The position numbers were made by a program, and so were the translations under genes. The notes beneath the pieces were generated by a model, which was given only the letters and a program-made list of their open reading frames with translations, did no database searches and was not told where the DNA came from. From contig JBKHXI010000165.1 of assembly GCA_046566095.1 (NCBI GenBank), positions 1-8,388 on the forward strand: a DNA stretch of 8,388 bases, in the 5' to 3' direction. Origin of the DNA: CAMPJU01 sp046566095 (GTDB lineage Bacteria; Pseudomonadota; Gammaproteobacteria; Xanthomonadales; Xanthomonadaceae). Of the stretch, positions 1 to 8,388 are shown piece after piece (the stretch's first letter is position 1; every line of letters starts with the position of its first letter).

Positions 1-232
1 AGGATCGTGGCCGAAAGCGCGAAGGTGATGATGTTCGACACGATCATCGGCAGCGAATCGAGCGCGATCCCGTACAGCAGCCAGAAGCCGATGCCGATCG
101 TGAACACCACGTACATCCCCAGCGAGATGCTGCGGGTGTCGCGGCTGCGGATGGTCTTGACCGCCTGCGGCACGAAGGCCAGCGTGGTCAGGGTGGCGGC
201 CACGTAGCCGGTCCACTCCATGCCGATGCCGT

Positions 233-236
<4 letters not shown>
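1..236 (-). CDS. SemiSWEET family sugar transporter subunit (PQ-loop/MtN3), 3' end missing
   Basis: Small membrane protein of the SemiSWEET family. Members are about 85-100 residues with three transmembrane helices and dimerise to move sugars across the inner membrane. Seen here: 78 codons reading [16 protein letters not shown]..., a first helix ending in the PQ motif ([21 protein letters not shown] at residues 23-24), a second helix carrying WLLYG (52-56), and a third beginning SLPMIVSN with the conserved Asn at residue 68. The third helix is cut by the window edge. Start choice: GTG at 236 has AGGAAG five bases upstream and overlaps the preceding gene's stop as GTGA. The in-frame ATG at 221 has no Shine-Dalgarno but is possible. 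The overlap implies translational coupling with the amidohydrolase. The substrate cannot be told from sequence. The family call is firm; the start is fairly firm. Confidence 0.88.
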
Positions 237-1621
<1,385 letters not shown>

Positions 1622-1629
1622 GGCGGGAT

Positions 1630-1635
1630 CCCCTT
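1630..1635 (-). promoter_or_regulatory. Ribosome binding site AAGGGG for the amidohydrolase
   Basis: AAGGGG on the minus strand, eight bases before ATG 1621. It supports this start, which is also where the signal peptide begins. Confidence 0.55.
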
Positions 1636-1647
1636 GGACGGACCCCG

Positions 1648-1653
1648 ATCATA
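1648..1653 (-). promoter_or_regulatory. Possible -10 box TATGAT of the amidohydrolase promoter
   Basis: TATGAT on the minus strand, one mismatch from TATAAT, 26 bases upstream of the amidohydrolase ATG. It is one of few AT-rich spots in this GC-rich spacer. No recognisable -35 box lies 16-18 bases upstream (only GGGGGA-like sequence). The call therefore rests on the -10 match and position. Confidence 0.35.
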
Positions 1654-1720
1654 ACGACCCGCGCACGACTTCCCCCGGTGCGGACCGATCCGCCCCCTCC
1701 CCGCGAAGCGGGGGGTGAGG

Positions 1721-1753
1721 CGGCGCGCTTGCGGACCACTGGTCCGCGCGCCG
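1721..1753. repeat. Long imperfect hairpin around GCGGACC-ACT-GGTCCGC
   Basis: Inner stem GCGGACC (1731-1737) and GGTCCGC (1741-1747) with loop ACT. Outer stem CGGCGC (1721-1726) and GCGCCG (1748-1753) is offset by four unpaired bases (1727-1730). The total is 13 paired bases. It is part of the palindromic cluster. Confidence 0.6.
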
Positions 1754-1759
1754 ACGAAC

Positions 1760-1782
1760 GCCAGCTGGCTCTGCCAGCTGGC
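1760..1782. repeat. Twin palindrome GCCAGCTGGC separated by TCT
   Basis: The 10-base palindrome GCCAGCTGGC occurs at 1760-1769 and again at 1773-1782 with TCT between. Because each unit is its own reverse complement, the pair is both a direct and an inverted repeat. It could fold as one 10-base-pair hairpin with a three-base loop or serve as two dyad sites. No regulator can be named. Confidence 0.6.
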
Positions 1783-1787
1783 CGGGC

Positions 1788-1821
1788 GGGTTGGGGTGGG
1801 CGCGCGCGCCGCAGGCGCGCG
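1788..1821 (+). repeat. Repeat module A, copy 1 (GGGTTGGGGTGGG plus GC hairpin)
   Basis: GGGTTGGGGTGGG followed by CGCGCGCC-GCA-GGCGCGCG (stem 1803-1810 with 1814-1821). The module recurs at 1946-1979 in the same orientation with only two bases different in the linker, so it is a true local direct duplication of a mobile repeat unit. Confidence 0.65.
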
Positions 1822-1840
1822 GATGTGGCGCCGCCACCTG

Positions 1841-1910
1841 CACCCCCATCGCCCCCGGATCAAGTCCGGGGCAGGCTCTTCGGGCACTTCCCCCGCTGCG
1901 CGGGGGAAGG
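1841..1910 (-). repeat. REP-like element, intergenic copy
   Basis: Two hairpins: CCCCGGA-TCAAG-TCCGGGG (1853-1871) and CTTCCCCCGC-TGC-GCGGGGGAAG (1887-1909). Read on the minus strand, this stretch matches 4293-4362 inside leuS almost base for base. The core, from the TGCCCGAAGAGCC block through the CCCCGGACTTGATCCGGGG hairpin to ATGGGGG, differs by one substitution and one single-base indel. Confidence 0.75.
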
Positions 1911-1924
1911 ACAGCCGCTGTGCT

Positions 1925-1948
1925 CCCTCCCCCGCTTGCGGGGGAGGG
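1925..1948. repeat. Perfect 11-base-pair hairpin with two-base loop
   Basis: CCCTCCCCCGC (1925-1935) pairs completely with GCGGGGGAGGG (1938-1948) around TT. It runs directly into the second copy of module A. The tight loop and lack of a following T-run suit a mobile palindromic repeat better than a terminator. Confidence 0.65.
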
Positions 1949-1979
1949 TTGGGGTGGGGGCGCGCGCCGCAGGCGCGCG
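1946..1979 (+). repeat. Repeat module A, copy 2
   Basis: GGGTTGGGGTGGGGG followed by CGCGCGCC-GCA-GGCGCGCG (stem 1961-1968 with 1972-1979). It is the same module as at 1788-1821 with two extra G residues. Confidence 0.65.
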
Positions 1980-2001
1980 TGCGGGGGATGGTGCGCTGCG
2001 G

Positions 2002-4899
<2,898 letters not shown>

Positions 4900-5057
4900 A
4901 GCCCGTTCCTGCGGCCAGGCCGATCGCTCGATGCGATGGCTTGGAGCCAATCGCAACCCCCTCCGGACCCCTCTTGCGCGTGCCGCACACCGGTGGCAAT
5001 CTTCAGACCGGGGATCGGGGCAGGGACGCTGCCGATGGCGAAATCAATCCTAGGGAA

Positions 5058-5078
5058 GCCGGCCTGCAACGGGCCGGC
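5058..5078 (+). promoter_or_regulatory. Hairpin abutting the RHS gene's Shine-Dalgarno
   Basis: GCCGGCC (5058-5064) pairs with GGCCGGC (5072-5078) around a seven-base loop. It ends immediately before AAGGAAGGGG, so it would form in the RHS leader RNA and could affect ribosome access or protect the 5' end. It could equally be a chance GC palindrome. Confidence 0.35.
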
Positions 5079-5088
5079 AAGGAAGGGG
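5079..5088 (+). promoter_or_regulatory. Strong Shine-Dalgarno AAGGAAGGGG deciding the RHS start
   Basis: Purine-rich AAGGAAGGGG lies nine bases upstream of ATG 5098. It is the best ribosome site upstream of any in-frame candidate start of the RHS gene. ATG 5284 and TTG/GTG 5221/5224 have weaker or no sites. Confidence 0.55.
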
Positions 5089-5097
5089 AAACAAGCA

Positions 5098-8000
5098 ATG
5101 AGCGTATTCGACTCCGTCGCCATAAGCGTGCGCGCGGCCTTCTCGCGCGCTGCACTGTCAGCACTCTCAGGCGCCCCACCTGCCCTGTGGCCCGGTTTCG
5201 GGCGGGCATGCCGCAGGCGCTTGGTGACTCAGGGACTTTTAGCGTGTAGATACGAGCTTGCCCCGAGGCTACCAGCATGGCGGATGGCTTTCGTCAGCGC
5301 GTTCATGGTGGTTTTTTCCTCGTGGGCTGGAACGGCAGTGTCGAGGCCCTTTTTTCTGGACATGGAAAGTGCGGTATTACCCCTGGCGATCGAGCCGAAG
5401 ACCGGGCCGCGTGTCACTGCGCGGGGCTCGCGATGGGGTATGGGCTGGACATCCACAGACACGCTCACTTTGCGTTTCATTTATGAGGGCACGCCGAACC
5501 GAGGGCTCGATGGCGTCGTGGTCGCAACGGAAAGCACCGAAGTCCAAGGCACGGATGCGTCCGAAAAGAACGAATGCGAAGTCGGCAATCCGATCGTGCC
5601 GAGCACGGGGAACAAGATAGAACGGGAACTTGATTTTTCGACGGACGGTGAGCATTCATTGCGGCTTGCACGTACATATAACCACTACTGGTCAGGCGCG
5701 GGCCTGTTCGGCAAGCACTGGATCAGCAACTTCGACTACATGCTGACCTTCGGCAGCACCGCGCTCGACGGCTGTTTCCCGCGCCCGGGCGGCGGGGTCT
5801 GCGGGATCGGCAGCAATACCGTCATTTACGCCTGGCGCCCGGACGGGCGCACCATCAAGTTCGACAAGGCCGCGGACGGGGTGTTCTACGAGAACAAGCC
5901 CGACCCGATCGCGCGCATCGTCGACAATGGCACGAGCCTCACCCTCTACGGCGAGGACAACTCGATCGAGACCTATGGCAGCTCGGGACGCATCCACGAA
6001 TTGCGCAACGAACACGGCATCGGCTGGACCTACAGCTACAGCGGCACCTATCCGACCAGGGTCACCCATACCTCCGGGCGCTACGTCGATTTCGTCTGGA
6101 ACAACGGCCAGCTGACCTCGGTCCGCGACCCCGCCGGAAACTACTACGGCTATTCCTACCACGCCAATCAGTTCGGCAGCGGCCTGCACCGCCTGGCCGC
6201 GACTTCGCGTCCGGGTTCGCCCGCGACCTCGATCGCCTACCACTACGAACTGTCCACACGGCCCCAGGCCTTGACCGGCAAGTCGATCAACGGCGCGCGC
6301 TATTCGACTTTCACCTATGACAGCTACGGCTACGCCACCAGCACCGAGCACAACGGCTACCAGAAGTACTCGCTGGCCTACACGCAAGGCAGCAACGGTC
6401 TGCTGACGGTGGCGGAGACCAATCCGCTCGGCAAGAAGACCACCTACACCTTCGAGTACGGCAAGCTGCGGACAGTCACCGGGCATGCCAGCACCTACTG
6501 CCCCAGCTCATACGCGGAAACGACCTACGACGGCAACGGCTATCCGCAGCTCAAGTCGGACTTCAACGGCAATTCCACCACCTTCCAGTACAACGCCAAG
6601 GGTCAGTTGCTGGAGAAGATCGAAGGCTACGGTACCGCCGCGGCGCGCAAGACCACCTATGCCTGGGACACGGCCGCCAACCGTATCACCAGCATCACCG
6701 TCGGCGGAGCGGCCGCGGGCAGCGAGCTGGTGCGGATCAGCTATGCCTACACCGCGGACAAGCGGATCGCCAGCATCACCCGCACCAACCTGTCGGGCAC
6801 CGGGCTTGTCAACAGCAGCCAGACCACCACGATCGCCTACACCAAGCACGGCAACGGAATGCTGGCCACCGTGACGGTCGACGGACCGGTGTACGGGACC
6901 GGCGATCGCATCATTACCCGCTACGCCAGCAACGGCGACCTGCTGTCGGAGGAGAACGCGCTCGGGCACAAGGTCGCGTACAGCGGCCACAACGGCCTGG
7001 GCCAGCCGGGGCGGGTCACCAACGTGAACGGTGGCATCACCGATTATTTCTACGACGCCCGCGGGCGCGTGACGCAGGTGCGCACCTACCTCAATGGCGG
7101 CATCCAGGACACGGCCTACGCCTACGATGGCGACGGGCGGCTTGTCAGGACGACCCTGCCGGACGGGGTCGTCGTCGAGCACGACTATGTGCATCACGAC
7201 CGCGATCTGCTGTCCTCGGTCCGGATCGCCTCCAGCGGCCTGCTTGCCGGCGGCGGCACCGAGGAACAACGCACGTTCGGCTACAACACCCAGGGCGACG
7301 TGTCCGGGGTGTTCGACTATTCGCTCGAAACCAGGACGGTACTGAAATTCGAGTGCCTGGATCCGTACGGCGCGGACCCTGCCAACTGCAACGAACCGAA
7401 CTACTACGAGGAAACGGTCACCGAAACGGTACTCAAGCGCTCGGCCTCGGTCGCCTACGACGAACTGGGCCGCATCCGCGCCCGCACCGGCAACAACAGC
7501 CAGAACGTGCGTTACGGCTACGACCTCAACAGCAACGTCAAGACCGTCACCGACTCGCTCGGGCGGGTGACCACGTTCTACTACGACGCGCTCGACCGGA
7601 TGATCAAGTCGGTCGACCCGCTCAGCGGCGTCACCGAGTTCAGGTACGACGCCGGGGACCGCCTGACCTGGGTCAAGGACCCGCGCGGGGTGGTCACCAG
7701 CTACCAGTACGACGGCTTCGGCCAGTTGTGGGCGCAGGCCAGCCAGGACACCGGGGTGACCAGCTTCGAGTACAACCAGTACGGCCAGCTGACGAAGATG
7801 ACCCGCGCCAACGGCGCCGTCACCAGCTACGGCTACGACGACCAGGGCCGGCTCACGGTCAAGGCCGCCGGCGGCGAAGAACACCGTTTCACCTACGACA
7901 CCTGCACCAATGGCAAGAGCCGTCTGTGCCAGGTCTGGGATCCCAAGGGCCAGCTGGATTACAGCTACTCGCCCGAAGGCCTGCTGACCCACCAGACCCA

Positions 8001-8388
8001 GCGCATCGGCGGCAGCGCGAACACCTTCACCCAGGCCTACGCCTACGACGGCATGGGCCGGCTCACCGGCATCAGCTACCCGGGCGGGGTGAGCGTGGGC
8101 TACGGCTACAGCTACGGCCGGATCAAGGCGATGACCGCGACGATCAACGGCGCCACCTACAACGTGGCCACCGGCATCCAGTACCAGCCGTTCGGCCCGG
8201 CGGCGAACTGGACCTACGGCAACGGCCTGACCCGGCTGCTGCCGCGCGACCTGGACGGGCGCCTGACCGGCGCGCTGACCCGCGACGGCAGCACCAACCT
8301 CCAGAACCTGGGCTTCACCTACAACGCCAACGACCACATCACCAAGCTCACCAACGGCGCCAACAACAGCCTGACCCAGACCTACGGC
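5098..8388 (+). CDS. RHS/YD-repeat protein, likely secreted polymorphic toxin, C-terminus beyond the window
   Basis: Open for 1097 codons with no stop before the right edge. RHS proteins build a hollow beta-cage that encloses a C-terminal toxin; some act between cells. Seen: an Arg-rich leader, then a hydrophobic stretch at residues 63-82 (MAFVSAFMVVFSSWAGTAV) that looks like a late signal peptide or anchor. A less familiar segment (83-159) follows, then CEVGNPIVPSTGNKIERELDF from residue 160, the hallmark entry of the DUF6531 domain, with LARTYNHYW and GLFGKHWISNFDYML. YD repeats run from about 476 (TYDGNG, YDARGR, YDGDGR, YDELGR, YDGMGRL). No PAAR domain is visible, so a type VI spike role is not supported. 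The start at ATG 5098 rests on its strong Shine-Dalgarno; ATG 5284 would leave just the signal segment. Third-position GC drops to about 65% in codons 2-201. The conserved core end, toxin tip and immunity gene are not in the window. Confidence 0.85.
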   Translation, partial: MSVFDSVAISVRAAFSRAALSALSGAPPALWPGFGRACRRRLVTQGLLACRYELAPRLPAWRMAFVSAFMVVFSSWAGTAVSRPFFLDMESAVLPLAIEPKTGPRVTARGSRWGMGWTSTDTLTLRFIYEGTPNRGLDGVVVATESTEVQGTDASEKNECEVGNPIVPSTGNKIERELDFSTDGEHSLRLARTYNHYWSGAGLFGKHWISNFDYMLTFGSTALDGCFPRPGGGVCGIGSNTVIYAWRPDGRTIKFDKAADGVFYENKPDPIARIVDNGTSLTLYGEDNSIETYGSSGRIHELRNEHGIGWTYSYSGTYPTRVTHTSGRYVDFVWNNGQLTSVRDPAGNYYGYSYHANQFGSGLHRLAATSRPGSPATSIAYHYELSTRPQALTGKSINGARYSTFTYDSYGYATSTEHNGYQKYSLAYTQGSNGLLTVAETNPLGKKTTYTFEYGKLRTVTGHASTYCPSSYAETTYDGNGYPQLKSDFNGNSTTFQYNAKGQLLEKIEGYGTAAARKTTYAWDTAANRITSITVGGAAAGSELVRISYAYTADKRIASITRTNLSGTGLVNSSQTTTIAYTKHGNGMLATVTVDGPVYGTGDRIITRYASNGDLLSEENALGHKVAYSGHNGLGQPGRVTNVNGGITDYFYDARGRVTQVRTYLNGGIQDTAYAYDGDGRLVRTTLPDGVVVEHDYVHHDRDLLSSVRIASSGLLAGGGTEEQRTFGYNTQGDVSGVFDYSLETRTVLKFECLDPYGADPANCNEPNYYEETVTETVLKRSASVAYDELGRIRARTGNNSQNVRYGYDLNSNVKTVTDSLGRVTTFYYDALDRMIKSVDPLSGVTEFRYDAGDRLTWVKDPRGVVTSYQYDGFGQLWAQASQDTGVTSFEYNQYGQLTKMTRANGAVTSYGYDDQGRLTVKAAGGEEHRFTYDTCTNGKSRLCQVWDPKGQLDYSYSPEGLLTHQTQRIGGSANTFTQAYAYDGMGRLTGISYPGGVSVGYGYSYGRIKAMTATINGATYNVATGIQYQPFGPAANWTYGNGLTRLLPRDLDGRLTGALTRDGSTNLQNLGFTYNANDHITKLTNGANNSLTQTYG
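7456..7893 (+). repeat. Seven tandem YD repeats in 21-residue register
   Basis: Protein-level repeats within the RHS gene begin at 7456, 7519, 7582, 7645, 7708, 7771 and 7834. The first six units are exactly 63 bases and the seventh 60. Each starts YD or YN, as in YDELGRI, YDALDRM, YDAGDRL, YDGFGQL, YNQYGQL and YDDQGRL. Several end in a G-V-T/V-V-T-S-like strand (LSGVTEFR, RGVVTSYQ, TGVTSFE, NGAVTSYG). DNA identity between units is low, so this is an old structural repeat forming the cage wall, not a recent slippage array. Residues 787-932. Confidence 0.8.

Larger units (their letters stand above)
1697..1979. repeat. Cluster of GC-rich palindromic repeat modules between divergent genes
   Basis: About two thirds of the 419-base gap between the amidohydrolase and leuS is built from inverted repeats. 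In order: a CCCCGC-GAA-GCGGGG hairpin (1699-1713), a larger hairpin at 1721-1753, a double GCCAGCTGGC unit (1760-1782), a GGTTGGGGTGGG plus GC-hairpin module (1788-1821), a two-hairpin REP-like element (1841-1910), an 11-base-pair hairpin (1925-1948) and a second GGTTGGGGTGGGGG plus GC-hairpin module (1946-1979). Arrays of this style are widespread in intergenic DNA of GC-rich proteobacteria and are thought to be spread by RAYT-type transposases; no such gene is present here. None of the hairpins is followed by a T-run, so terminator function is unlikely. The rest of the gap (1622-1696 and 1980-2040) holds only the weak promoter-like sites listed separately. Confidence 0.75.
4900..5097 (+). 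other. Spacer between leuS and the RHS gene
   Basis: 198 bases with no gene seen. No Rho-independent terminator for leuS is visible: there is no GC hairpin followed by T residues. A very weak promoter-like pair exists (TTGCGC at 4974-4979, 17 bases, CAATCT at 4997-5002), not strong enough to call separately. The 3' part holds a hairpin and the Shine-Dalgarno of the RHS gene. Composition is already somewhat less GC-rich than leuS. Confidence 0.4.

Noticed and set aside
1853..1948. Hairpins considered as Rho-independent terminators
   Set aside because: They lie upstream of both flanking genes, have no following T-run, and one recurs inside leuS, so they are repeats and not terminators.
1697..1979. 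Repeat cluster considered as a CRISPR array
   Set aside because: Units differ in sequence and spacing, are themselves palindromic, and there are no regular unique spacers.
5098..5700. Possible frameshift or pseudogene at the RHS head because of its odd composition and unfamiliar sequence
   Set aside because: Reading codon by codon from ATG 5098 gives no stop, and the frame runs straight into the DUF6531-type motif and all YD repeats, so the gene appears intact within the window.
6508..8337. A 609-codon minus-strand open frame opposite the RHS repeats
   Set aside because: The periodic Val/Ala/Gly/Asp pattern simply mirrors the YD repeats on the other strand; no ribosome site or domain is evident.

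Overview
The window is very GC-rich, with codon third positions almost all G or C. Protein motifs and a dense set of GC-rich intergenic palindromes suggest a gammaproteobacterium of the Lysobacter/Luteimonas/Xanthomonas group. That placement is inferred from sequence style and not proven here.

Layout. (1) Minus strand, 1-1621: a secreted or periplasmic metal-dependent amidohydrolase of the prolidase-like type (233-1621). It is followed, with a 4-base GTGA overlap, by a SemiSWEET (PQ-loop) sugar transporter subunit that runs off the left edge (1-236). The two are probably one translationally coupled operon. (2) 1622-2040: a divergent intergenic region of about 420 bases, mostly filled by a cluster of GC-rich palindromic repeat modules, leaving little room for promoters. 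(3) Plus strand, 2041-4899: leuS, leucyl-tRNA synthetase, with all catalytic motifs but 952 residues long (E. coli has 860). Much of the excess is a REP-like palindromic repeat sitting in frame inside the gene (4293-4362). The same element lies in the upstream intergenic cluster in the opposite orientation (1841-1910). (4) 4900-5097: a spacer with a hairpin directly against a strong Shine-Dalgarno sequence. (5) Plus strand, 5098 to the right edge: an RHS/YD-repeat protein with no stop in the window. It has a predicted N-terminal membrane or signal segment, a DUF6531-like entry motif and many YD repeats, including seven in near-perfect 21-residue register. Its C-terminal tip, where RHS proteins carry a toxin, and any immunity gene lie outside the window.

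Two points stand out: the in-frame capture of a mobile palindromic repeat by an essential aminoacyl-tRNA synthetase, and a sharp composition break inside the RHS gene near base 5700. Before the break roughly 65% of codon third positions are G/C; after it about 95% are. This suggests that the head of the RHS protein has a different history from its repeat body. The housekeeping gene leuS, the peptide-hydrolase operon and the RHS gene show no evident functional link.
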